Below are positions 1-10,900 of a DNA stretch of 64,000 nt, in pieces (the stretch's first letter is position 1; every line of letters begins with the position of its first letter). Made by a program: the position numbers and the translations under genes. A model generated the notes under the pieces. The model saw only the letters and a program-made list of their open reading frames with translations, had not been told where the DNA came from and did not search any database. The stretch comes from Casuarina equisetifolia (Eukaryota; Streptophyta; Magnoliopsida; Fagales; Casuarinaceae): NCBI GenBank assembly GCA_028551475.1, contig CM052360.1:5816501-5880500 (forward strand), in the 5' to 3' direction.

Positions 1-733
1 CTTCAGGAGTGGGTAAAGGCTTTGCCAAGTCTGGGTCCCAAGTGACAAGCTCAAGTGCTCGCCCATAGGAGGTATCCACAATATTAAACTTGTCAGGGTG
101 GTCATTGCAGAGACGGGAACGGAAACTAGGGGGCAGACCAAGATCTGGCGCAAGGTGCACCAACTTGGACAGAAGAAGACGGCGGTGAGAAGAGAGCATG
201 AGAAGTTTCTGCAGTTTGGTTGCCAGGGTCACTGAGATAGCTGATTTGAGCTTTAATTCCTGGGAGGCAAGGGCTGCTGCAGCAGGGGTAAGACGGACGC
301 AGAGTTGAGAATATGATTTTGTAGCATTCATTGGTGTGGGTGCCCTTGGGATTGAGAAGAACTCAAAAATTAAAGGGTAACGATGAATCGTAGAGATGAT
401 GGAACGGGGCTTTGAAAGGGAAAGGTATGATCTGCATTTTGAAAGAACGGGGAGGGTAATATAATGTTTTGGTTTAGAAAGGAGAAGTGTTTTCAACTTC
501 TGAACAAACCGAATCTTGTTTTGCTTCACAATGTGTTTATCTAATGAAGGGCTCCGAATGATTTTGCGGGATGAACAGGTAACAGAAATGGACAGATTTC
601 TGAAGTTCTTACTAGCCTTGTTGTTTTGGCTGACATTAACATGTGACCAAGAAGGATTCCTAGGGAATAAACTCGAAGTCGAAAAAGAGATAGGCCAATC
701 CCTTTGAGATGAGAAGTGGAGGGACAAAGCCAT
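1..733 (-). CDS. PORR-domain organelle RNA-binding protein (WTF9/RPD1 type), 5' part
   Basis: The minus-strand frame is open from the ATG at 733 to the window edge, giving 244 codons; the 3' part of the gene lies outside. The N-terminus is rich in Ser, Asn and basic residues, as expected of a plastid or mitochondrial transit peptide. From about residue 75 the sequence has the PORR (plant organelle RNA recognition) wording: KNKIRFVQKLKTLL-like start (here KQNKIRFVQKL), FEFF, the CVRLTPAAAALASQE block, KLQKLLMLSSHRRLLLSKL, then LGLPPSFRSRLCNDHPDKF and GRALELVTWDP. PORR proteins bind organelle introns and are needed for group II intron splicing. The family was formerly annotated as ubiquitin carboxyl-terminal hydrolase-like and includes WTF1, WTF9 and RPD1. 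No intron is seen in this part, as is usual for the family. Which organelle or paralog it is cannot be told from this fragment. The assignment to PORR is firm. Confidence 0.9.
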   Translation of the reverse strand, partial: MALSLHFSSQRDWPISFSTSSLFPRNPSWSHVNVSQNNKASKNFRNLSISVTCSSRKIIRSPSLDKHIVKQNKIRFVQKLKTLLLSKPKHYITLPVLSKCRSYLSLSKPRSIISTIHRYPLIFEFFSIPRAPTPMNATKSYSQLCVRLTPAAAALASQELKLKSAISVTLATKLQKLLMLSSHRRLLLSKLVHLAPDLGLPPSFRSRLCNDHPDKFNIVDTSYGRALELVTWDPDLAKPLPTPE

Positions 734-870
734 TTTGGGAACTTGTAGCAATGATCGCTTTAAAGCCTAAAACTTGTTAAAAGAGCGTAAAATAGCCATG
801 AGATTACATAACATAATAACATAAGACTCACTCTTTTGAAAATAGTATGGAGTATTCCCCAAGAGGCCCG

Positions 871-1974
871 CTACTCAGCAGGTAGAAGCAAAATTCCAAC
901 TGGTAAGTACAACTGATCCAGGAATATAGCCGTAAAGGTAATGATGACAGCTGCCTGCAGCAGGTAAACGGCAGACAGGTCGATGGATTTTCTTTCAGAT
1001 TTCCTCACCACCTGCAAGGACACGTTCAACAAAATAACTCAGCAAAATACTTCGATGATAATAAACAAACAGCACAGTTACTTATAAATAGACTGTTTCC
1101 TAATTGCATAGCAAAGTGTCACTAGAAATTTGGCCCAAATGAAATTGACAGAGTACCACAAAAGAATTAAACTCTTAGAAAGGAAATGGCAAAAGAAAAA
1201 AAAATAAAATAAAAAAATATTTATATATATATAAGTGCCATATCAAGAGACTGGAAAAACGAGTCACTGCAAAGGAGATAGGTTCAGTTTCAGTTTGTAA
1301 TATAGATAAATCAAGAAGGATTTAAGCTAAAAAAGACCAAGGTGTTTTAAAGGAATATCCTTATCCTGCATTTCTTATTCTTTTCCTCCTTTCACAATGT
1401 AGGACCCATATAGTAACAAATACAACAAAGAGGAAAACAGAGGAGAGAGACGTAACACTTGGTATATGTTATAAAAGCATGTCTCTGTAAGTACAGTTCG
1501 AGTTATAAGGACAGTTTATTGGTGTAAGTGATACAAAAACGGTAGTTTCATATAATCAACAAAATATTTAAGGATTAATCTGCACCTCCCGTTAGGTACT
1601 TAATACTTAGGATCAGACTCATCGATATTTGGTCCTCTGGCCGTAAGTATTGGCTGGCACATGCTAGGAGATGTAGTAAGATCCATAAACGAACCACACA
1701 GACATTACAACGAACATATGGCGAGCGCGTCAGAAATGTCTGCATTTACACATCAACGCGCCCGAAGAAGTGGACGACTCCAAAAGCAGATTTTGAACGA
1801 AGCAGCGTCATGAAGTATCACTTTTCTTATGGAGAAAAAAAAAAGCTGATGCCATTGAAGTCAAAGATAGCAGAGCAACGAGCTCACCTGAGGATGCTGA
1901 GATATGTCTTCTCTTGTGGAGGCTTTGGGTCGAGACCCTAAGTGATGTTCCGCAGAGGCCAAGGCCGCCGGGCT
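871..1974 (-). CDS. Small membrane protein, two 3' exons (5' end not resolved)
   Basis: The last exon (871-1011) begins after a clean acceptor (TCCTTGCAG) and encodes 46 residues ending in a stop: VVRKSERKSIDLS, then a hydrophobic run YLLQAAVIITFTAIFLDQLY and a short LPVGILLLPAE tail. This is one likely transmembrane helix preceded by a basic stretch. An exon ending at 1888 before GTGAGC joins in the same phase and encodes about 29 residues (ASPAALASAEHHLGSRPKAS followed by TREDISQHPQ). Its 5' border near 1974 is uncertain and no ATG was found in that frame, so at least one further upstream exon is missing. The stop lies only 137 bp upstream of the PORR gene start on the same strand. I do not recognise the family. 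The last exon looks real; the join is plausible but unproven. Confidence 0.45.
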
Positions 1975-4900
1975 AGCGATCTAGTTTCAAACCCCTCCTT
2001 TAGGTACGAACCGCATGTAAAGATCACGCTTCTCGAGTAAACAATTTCATGGTCTACAAAGATGGCAATTTATCGCAGAACTGAAACTTTTTACCGTCTC
2101 AGTTGTTCAGTACTCTTTTGGGAACAGTTACGTTTGACGTCGCTGAATAAGAAGATCTTAGTTTCAAAGTCAGAAAGTGACACGCGGAACCGTCCTCCCC
2201 AAGTATGAGATATTTTACTTCATATTATCGTTTTCTTGGATGTGGTCCAGGGATGGTGATTCCCATCCCAAACCAGAGCCGGAGAGGAACCCCAGGAGAG
2301 CAGTGTAATCCATTGTTCTATGCATTAAACCCTTTTCTTTTTCTTTTCTCTTTTCTCTTTTCTCTTTTCTTTTTTGACAAACAGAAATTAAGAACTTGCG
2401 ATTGTTAACAAAATAATCTTTATACGTAGTTGACCTTAACCAATCGAGGCGACAGTTTTCCAGTTTATCCGAAAAAGATTAGAATAAGCCGCATCAAAAT
2501 TGGAAGTTTGATTGGCTGAGGAATCCGGTTCTTCTACAAAAGCAAGGCTTTTATAGCACGTAACGGCTGCTGATCAAGAATGCATTGACACTTGCAATCT
2601 ATTTCATACAAAACTGAAGATCCATTTGGTTTCTGGTGCGCAATGCTGAAAAGCTCATCGCTTTGGCCTCTTCATTACTTTCCCTGCATTGTGGTTCGGG
2701 CTTGCAGCAGCTGAATCGCACGAGCCAATTGTTTGTGAAGGGCCTGTCATGCATGGAATAACTCATTATTCACAATAACTAAAGCAGGCAAATCACAGAA
2801 AATAACAATATTCCATTGAAGTTTCCCGTTTTCATTCTACTTTTCAGAAAATAATTACTGATCTGTACTATTTAATCATTTCATCAAAATCTTTCAAGTA
2901 TGTATGATTTTCCATCACTTTGCAAGTATGTTAATAATGCACTTCTTGATAAACACATTAGAGAAATATTCTAGACAAGATATTCATTATTGTAATTCAT
3001 ATTTCTCTTTTAAGTTTTCTATTTCAATTTGTTATTTAACGGTGGATACCTTTCAGAAGAAGCTTAAAATCATAAAAAAGGAAAGAAAGAAAAAGGTCGA
3101 ATGTCTCTATACTATAATCAAACTCACTCAATCTTATTTTTCTAAAGCACCTGATTCAATTTGGAATAAATGTTGCTTGGGACCTTTTCTCAAGTTCAAC
3201 ATTGGGTGTATGTATAAATGTGTGTATTAAGCATCATAGTTGTCTTTTATTATCTTTTCCAAAGTTATTAATCAAACTATAGTTAACATTGAAATATGAC
3301 CTAATTACAATAAAAGAAACATAAACTTCATTATATTGAAATGATAGGATAGAAGTCAAGAGGGTGAATCGTAACCTCAGTTTAAGTTATGTTAATGTGG
3401 TGACTCCAACTAGCATACATATTATTTGGAGAACATATGGTATATAATTGTTTCCTACCATGATATTCTCTAGGAGTCAAGATCTGAAAAAAAAAAAATT
3501 GTAAATGGAAAATATTTTACATCTTGATGAAAAATTATAAGCCATTTTATGAAAACAAGAGTATTTTATGGTTGATCCGTTAATTGATAAAGTTTTCTAA
3601 CTACAACCAAACACCTAAATATACTAAAGACATTTGGTGAAATACAATTTTACATATATAAAGAAAGAACCGCAGTTAAAATATAATTTGGGCTCCATCT
3701 TATTTTGTGAGCATTAATACTCTAATTGTCCTTGACAAAGCAAAGAAAAGAAAATGAAGTTAAGTTAGTATAGGCATGATGACTTTTTTTTATTGGTAAG
3801 TAATCTGGAACTTTGTTTTTTTAAAAAAAAGTCCATTCAATTTATGGAAATCTGTGTTAAGCTTTAAATATTTGGTAACCAAACAATGAAACTTTCTTTT
3901 TCTTGGTAGGTAAATATGTCAATAAAAAGCATGGAACAGAATGGATTGAATCCATGGCCAAGGGCTACAGGCTCGAGAACAATTAGGTAATTTGAGAGGA
4001 AGGAGCAAATGAAATTCTATATTTTCCTCTGCCATACGGTACAGCACAGACAGCACGAGAAGTTTACTGGCCATCTGTGCTGTGAAAATATTTTAACGCA
4101 TGAAGACCGTAAATATCTCATAGAAGACAACCGTTTGAGATTTACCCAAGCGTTGGGTCAGGTAAATAGTAAAATCTAAGGCTTTAGCCAGTCATTTTGT
4201 ATGAACTGATAATGTAGTAAGCATTTAACTTATTGCAGCATCAACTAGGAACGAGGAGTTATCAGTAGAATCATGCAGCATATCCAGGTTTAAGTATTAC
4301 TAGTTTCTACAAGTCCTTACTCCAAACAGAGAAATTAACACAGCAAAACAAACTGTACTTATAATACATCCATATTCAAAGTCTTAATTCTTTGTCGTCT
4401 ACGTACTGCCTTACCAGATATCTCATCCTAATACTATTTCAATCTTGCTTATTTCAGCATAGCTATATAAGCAAAGGAAGCAAATTATCCTTGAATTGTG
4501 GCCTTAGTAGGAAGTGCCATGCTCCTTATTCCATTCATCTTTTCCATTACAATCTAAACATCCTAGTGCCATCAAGGCACGTCAAGTATCTAGTGCCTCC
4601 TGAACTTATATTTATTATAAAGGCCTTCATAAGTATTTGATAAAAAAGACTTTGGGTAATACTCTATTGATTTAGAGTTTATGAAAGGATTCCTAAGGAG
4701 GTCTGAGGTGGCTCTTAGAAGAAAAGCCCAAATTATGATTTTGTGCGTCAATACTATCAATCATATGGATGTCGGAGAAATAGTATAGGTACAGTAAAGG
4801 GATAGTAGGATAATATTGCTGAGAAACCAACGGAAGGTATATTTTGAACATGTGCAATGAGGGCATACAAATATACCATATGACACTATAAATGTATTGA

Positions 4901-6477
4901 TGTGAAAGGTGTAAAATGGTTGAAAAAATTAAAAAAATTTAAATGCTGTAGGTTACAAGAAACATGTGTTAAGGTGTTAAAATGAAAATTTAGACCTATA
5001 TAGGGCAGGCGGCATAAAAGGATCCATGTGTTGACCTGGTTAGTGGGGTTTAAGTCTCAATTAGCATACACATGCAATGCAAATGCATTCAAACTCAGAT
5101 TATATCCATATATATTGCTACCTGAAACTTCTGCAATTTCTGTAACTTTCTTACCTGTAAATTTGGGCACTAATGTCATTGATTCCACCTTATTCTAGGA
5201 AGTAGATTTTCCTATAACAGTTACATAGAGGAATTGAAATCCATAAATGATAAAACATTAAAAAATACATACCAAAAACCTGAGACTAATGCGAGTTACT
5301 TCCTTAAATATGACATGGGGACTGTGCAGAGTGAAATTGGGAAAATACTACAAAGTTCAAGAGATCATAGCTTTCTTCATGAGGAGTGTCAAAGATATAA
5401 GATTTTGATACCAGAAACGTTATCATAGGGAAAAGGAAAAAAGATAAAAGTAAATTGTAACTGGAAGAATTTTTGCAGATCCATGAGTGTTAAGGAAAAA
5501 CGTCAAATTTCTTTAAAAAAAACTAGAGATTTAGGATAAAATGCTACAAAATCTACTTGCCGCATTACTTCTGGTCATGATATCTGGATAAAACAAAATG
5601 TTAAATCGATAACTGATATCAAACAACCTTGCCAGAATATCATGAGAATGATTGTTTTCCCTTTCAAATCGTTGATTTTATTTTCCAGATATACTTGTCT
5701 CTTATCTATTTGGTTCTGGGGAAAGGAAAATATGGGGGGAGATTGAGCAAATCTCCTACAAACTCAAACGTGATATGCAAATCATTCATTTTCTCTTCTG
5801 ATTTGCGTGTATGTAATATAACAGTTTCAACTTGGGTGTTTGTGTGTATAACTTCATTCAGTCGTTCGATTGTTACATGACAGACAAACGACATTACTTC
5901 TAGGTCCTCAAATGATGAAAGTTTGTGTCCCACTTCTTTGATGGATTCCTGATATGTAAAGAACAATAAATAAATAACTGAAACCATTGATGCAGACAAA
6001 TACACCAAAACAGTTCTCTTACTCTCTCGGGAAGGATATGTGGAAAATAAGTTATATGTCCTAACTTATGATCCCAGACCGAAACAGAATTTTGACAAAT
6101 TCATAAGCAAGATACAGAAGTACGTGGGATAATCGAGTACTGCAGTATCCAGATGCGCTTAGAAGTATTAGCAAAAAGGAATTATAAAACCATGATATGT
6201 TTGATATAAATGTGCTCGTAATTAATGCGTCTGCACCAAATACTTGTATGATTGAAGTCCCTAGTCGCTAAGATGTTTATAAATTTGCTTTTGGACTTCA
6301 GCTCTTTCATAGGATGTCCACGCTTACTAGTTTAAAGCATTTGCTTTTAAATCGCACAACTTAGTTTAGTATCTCTTTGAAAGATCAGAATCATAGAATC
6401 CTCTATAGCAGAAAATTATAGAACAAAAAATTTGTACCTTGATATATACTGCCGAAAATATTTTAGCATCTGGTTCA
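1975..6477. other. Gene-poor spacer
   Basis: AT-rich sequence of 4.5 kb without a gene I can support. It holds a pyrimidine tract built of TTTTC/TCTTTT units at about 2332-2372 and several homopolymer runs. The minus-strand stretch about 5760-5950 has an open frame with wording such as KLSSFEDLEVMSFVCHVTIE, bounded by an acceptor-like and a donor-like site. It could be one exon of an unrecognised gene, but no partner exons were found. Confidence 0.4.
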
Positions 6478-7954
6478 TTATTTGGGTTTGTGTCCACTGA
6501 ACTTGAACTTTAGTACCCATTGTTTTTTTGTCGACAGATTTGCTGCTTCCAAATCATCTCCTTCACAATTCTTGACCACGCATTCATCTGTAAGCTCAGA
6601 TTTGCTATTATTCTCAATATCAATCATTTGTCCATTTTGTTCACCCCCATGCTCTGGGGATTTTGCTGAACCACAGCTCAGTATGCTGTTAATTCTATAG
6701 AGATCCTCCAGAGTAGAATGCTTTGCTGTAGCTAAAATATCCACCATTGACCGTTTCTTTCGTTTCCCCTTACACCTTTTTCGTTTATGCCTCAACTTCT
6801 TGGGAGAAATCTGTGATCTACAGCTCTTATCAAAATGGAGGCACAAACTAGGCGTTGTGGTTGAAGGTTGAAAATGGGGAACTGTGATATCAGAAGGAAT
6901 ATCAGAATGCAGGTGGTTGTTCTCTTCTACCTTATAGCTATTGCTAGAAAGAGACAAATGAGAGTCCTGGCTGGGAACTTTTGATAACTCTTCTTTGGAG
7001 CATGAATCACACTCATGTTTAATAAGCTTCTCTTCCTGAGCAGAATCTGGTATTTTATTGTCAAAGGAATCAGTCTTATCATTATTTTGTTGAGGAAACT
7101 TCAAACTTGGACCTCTTCGAACTGAATAAATAGTTGAATCACGGGATTCAAGGGGCGGCAACACATTGCTGATACCATGCTTGAAACAGATCTGCAAGTA
7201 CTTCTCTGGAAATGGCCAGCTAAGAAGGACATCCTTTTGACGAGAGGCAAGAACATATTGTCTGCATCACAGACAATTATGAGTGAAATGCCAGCCCACT
7301 CACGAACAAAGATCTTATACTTGAATTAATAGAAACTCGTTTTATTCTAGATATTAAGCTTATAGTAAGATTTCTTAAGGAATAACGAAGGGAAAAGAGA
7401 GAACAAAAATTAAAACAAAAAGGAAGACATCGGAAATTAAACGAACAAAGAAGAACAAGGCTTACAATGGATAACTATCATAAAAAACCACACATAAGAG
7501 GAGAATTTGAGAAAGGAAAAGAATTGAAATGCCAAATAAGATGGCCATTCAAAAGCAAGCCCAGGTTGACACACGAGTGTACTAGAATAATTAACCAAGA
7601 TTCCGCTATATCCCAGGGTCAAGAGTAAAAACTTTCTCAAGATATTACGAAATTTAAACCTAAAGATGTTCTTCAGGTAAGGAACACATATTTCAAAGTA
7701 AGAATGATAATTCGATTCAGTAAAACGTGCATGTGGCGAAGTGCAACATCGAGTACCATGCAATAATGTGCATAAAATATTAAGATAAGAAATTCAGAAA
7801 GACAAGATACAGCAAGAGATAAACCAATATATGCACAATGAAATCACCTTATGGAGAAGGACCTAATATCTCTTTGCATGGTATTGTCGTCCACACCAAT
7901 CTGTTGCTGCAGAGAATGCGAAATCTCAGGTGGGTTTTGATGCTGAGACGACAT
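6478..7954 (-). CDS. Basic nuclear protein with EMF1-like FSIR...WPF motif
   Basis: Two exons join in phase. Exon 1 is 7848-7954 (ATG at 7954, donor AAG|GTGATT). Exon 2 is 6478-7261 (acceptor GATGCAG|ACA, stop TAA). The product is 296 residues. Around residues 33-55 it reads FSIRQYV, then RQKD, then WPFPEKYLQICFKHGISNVL ending in PP. EMBRYONIC FLOWER 1 has an N-terminal FSIR-GYV...KD...WPF segment of the same layout, so a shared domain is likely. The middle is Ser/Asn-rich and apparently disordered. A strongly basic cluster (SPKKLRHKRKRCKGKRKKRS) at about residues 186-205 looks like a nuclear localisation signal. EMF1 itself is far longer, so this is a short related protein, not EMF1. A role in chromatin is inference only. 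The intron of 586 bp has canonical GT-AG ends. Confidence 0.72.
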
Positions 7955-10900
7955 TGTGGGAATAGTACGCGTTTCAATCAGTGGATGATGAAAAATCAAA
8001 ATAATGAATAGAAGAACTCAACCCATTTGGATTAAAACCGCAGGAAACTACGCAACCAAGAACGGGACCAAAAGCACGATAAAATTACCAACCCTTAGCA
8101 CCAATTAATGACCCCTCGTTAACCCAGAAAGGAGATCAGAGAGATAGAGCGGGCAACAACAGACAGCGGGTAAACGAAACATACAGAGTCCCAAGGAGAA
8201 GAAGAGCAAGAAATGTGACAGTCTGTGAATTGTCAGTCGTCCTAAGGGAGGGGAAGTTCGAAGGAGAAACGGCTTCGAATTGCAGAAAAAGGTTGGTGTC
8301 ATCAAGCTCAGAGATGGTGCGAGAAAGGACAGGTAGGATCAGAAGAGTATGGCGACAAGAAAGGTGACTATGGCTGTGAAGGATATGACCAAGTGCGAGA
8401 AAGGGTGAGAAATAGCACGAAGAAGCAGAAGAGTCCTGCTGGTCATCCTATTTATTTATGTCCCTTTTTGTTCTTTTTCTTTTTTGTATATATTGTGGGA
8501 CGTCTTATTCACCTAGAAACAGGGTCTCCCTTCGTTCTCTCAAACTATTAGCAGTTAATTTAAGGGTCGACAGAATAATGTATTGCAATTAATGTACCTC
8601 GGATGTTCGTTTCTCTTTTCTTCTCAACTGTTCCTTCCGTTACTTATTTTCTAAGCTTGAAGAACTTACCTTTAAGCATCAGTATTTGGTTAGATCAGTT
8701 CACCGTTCGAAGATAATCTCTTGGGCCATTAGGTTTTGGTGAGCAATGCAAAACCCATTTGGTTAAATAGTTTCTCGTTTCGACGCAACTTTTGTTTTGA
8801 CGACTTCGAAATGATTATTTACTGGCTTTGTTTGCAGGGTTCAAAGGGAGAGCCTGAAGCAGAACGCGGGCAAATCGCCTTGTGGGCTGCTTAAAGTCTG
8901 TCTTTGGGTAAGAAAGCGTAAAGTCTGTCTGTAGGTAAGAATGCGTAAAGTCGTTCCTGTACTGAAAGCTTGCTTAATAGAATGGGAAATGGGATCCCTC
9001 GAAATAGTGAGCCCAATTTTGGTAAAACCAAATCAAGACAGACAAAACTTGCATAGGAGATTGATATTCAGGTATCATGGTCTGTTGATGGCTATCCCTT
9101 CATCTTAAGGTCGTTTTCCCCAGAGAAATGCTTCGACAAGCCGTTTGTTCTTTAGGTTTAAGCTCACCTCCTCGGACTCACATCTCTAATTGTGCACCAA
9201 ACCTATGCTCCCTTACATGTTTGATGGGCATGTTTGCATTGCTCACCAAGTTAGTTTGCTACTCAGACAGTTCAAACTGTCAAGTGTCTTGTCTCTGAGT
9301 TGGAGATTTTTTCATATGATCAGAAAACCTTCAGACGGCACTGCTTTCGACGTTGAAATCTTTCCTACTTCTGGAAGATACCACAATATGATTCTGGGGG
9401 TGCCAGACTCGGGCGTAGAGTCTGCCTCAGAACGTATCAGAAAGGCCGGTCATGGCCTATTTCCGGTTTGGCTTCTCGGAATCTTGCAAAGTCAGCCTTG
9501 GATCTTATTGTTCAAAACGCAGTGGTAGTGAATGTGTGTGGATGAATCGCTTGTCTTGACGAAATTGATTTCCATAGAATGCATAAATTATTATTATGAG
9601 AATACGTGGTCATCCCAAAATGGTTTCAGCTATAGGTGATGACGGGTAATAACTTTTTTAACTCTCTGGAAGTGGAAGTCCACGTTGTGTTCCCTGGTCA
9701 GCAACGACCTAGCCTACCAAAATTACGGGAGGTCTTAGAGAACTGTATTGACTAAAGCCTAGAACCTTCAGACTGTTGATCGAATTCAGATGCACGATGT
9801 AAAAAGTAGTGGTAAGAAATTAAAGAGTTTATCTGCCAGAACCGAGAAGTTCTTTGGTTTATGCCATTTGGTTACATATAGTTTTTTGAAGAGTTTTTGA
9901 CTGCCCTGTTTAGTCTGCAACGAGGTTTTCTTCTTTCGTTTCTCTTTTGTTTGTGTGGATTTTTTTTTTCTAATTCTCTTTTGTTGCCCAAGTTTTTGTT
10001 TGTTTTCCTTTGTCTTTTCTCATGCTAAGATTCTAATACTTCGCCATTTGACAAGGCAAACCGACAGAATTCTGACTTTGTTTGAGAGAAGGGAGGTGCC
10101 TAGAGCTCGTATAACCCTGATCAAGATTTTCAAAAAGCCAAGCAAGCTAGATGAGCAGCGGGGTCTCAGTCTATATACGCATGACAAACTTTAGTTGACT
10201 TGTATTAGCAAAAAGGCTGTCACTGGAAAGATACTGGAATGAAGTGGGTTGGTGTTTGGCTAACTCAGTATGCTGTGCAGATAGTTTTGAAGTGATTTTC
10301 TACCCAGGAGTTGGAAACTGGAGATCAATTTTGCTCGTAGGTTTTCCGGTGGCAGGCAAATTACCATAGGCTATGCTAAAACAAAGTCCTTGGACATCTG
10401 TGGATTATTTGATATTGAAGAAGCAGCATGAGATGTGGATCCACCAGTGAATATATTACGCACTCTTAAAGAGAAGTTGCAGAGCTTCAAGTGCAACTAG
10501 TGGGGACTTTCTGAAAAAGTCTTGACAAAGAAGAAAAATTGAGAGCTGCTAATCAAAAGCATGACTTGGGAGCTCTGCAAAGACGTGCAGCAATACTAGA
10601 CTTTTTCAACTGAAGTAGAACTTGTTCATTTATGGAATTGCTGGCACAAGGAGTTGAAAGATTTCCATTTTCTAAACCCGTTGGCTTTCCAGGAGAACCA
10701 GTTGCTACTGTTTGGGATCTGGCTACTAGTGACTAACAAGAGTGGGACTGTAAAATAATATCCCCACTCAATCTGAAAGTTTAAGTTTATAAATTCAAGC
10801 CCAAACATATTATATTATCCATTTACAACAGCAAAATTTATCCAGTATAAGACTTTACCTTTTCATATCTATATATTACATCCAACAATCTTCTTCTCAT

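Noticed and set aside
5706-6008. Minus-strand frame of 100 codons as a gene
   Set aside because: It may be one exon, but no partner exons, start or family were found. It is mentioned only in the spacer entry.
9190-9528. Plus-strand frame of 112 codons as a gene
   Set aside because: No family wording and no supporting exons. The neighbouring frames show equally coding-like fragments, which suggests decay.
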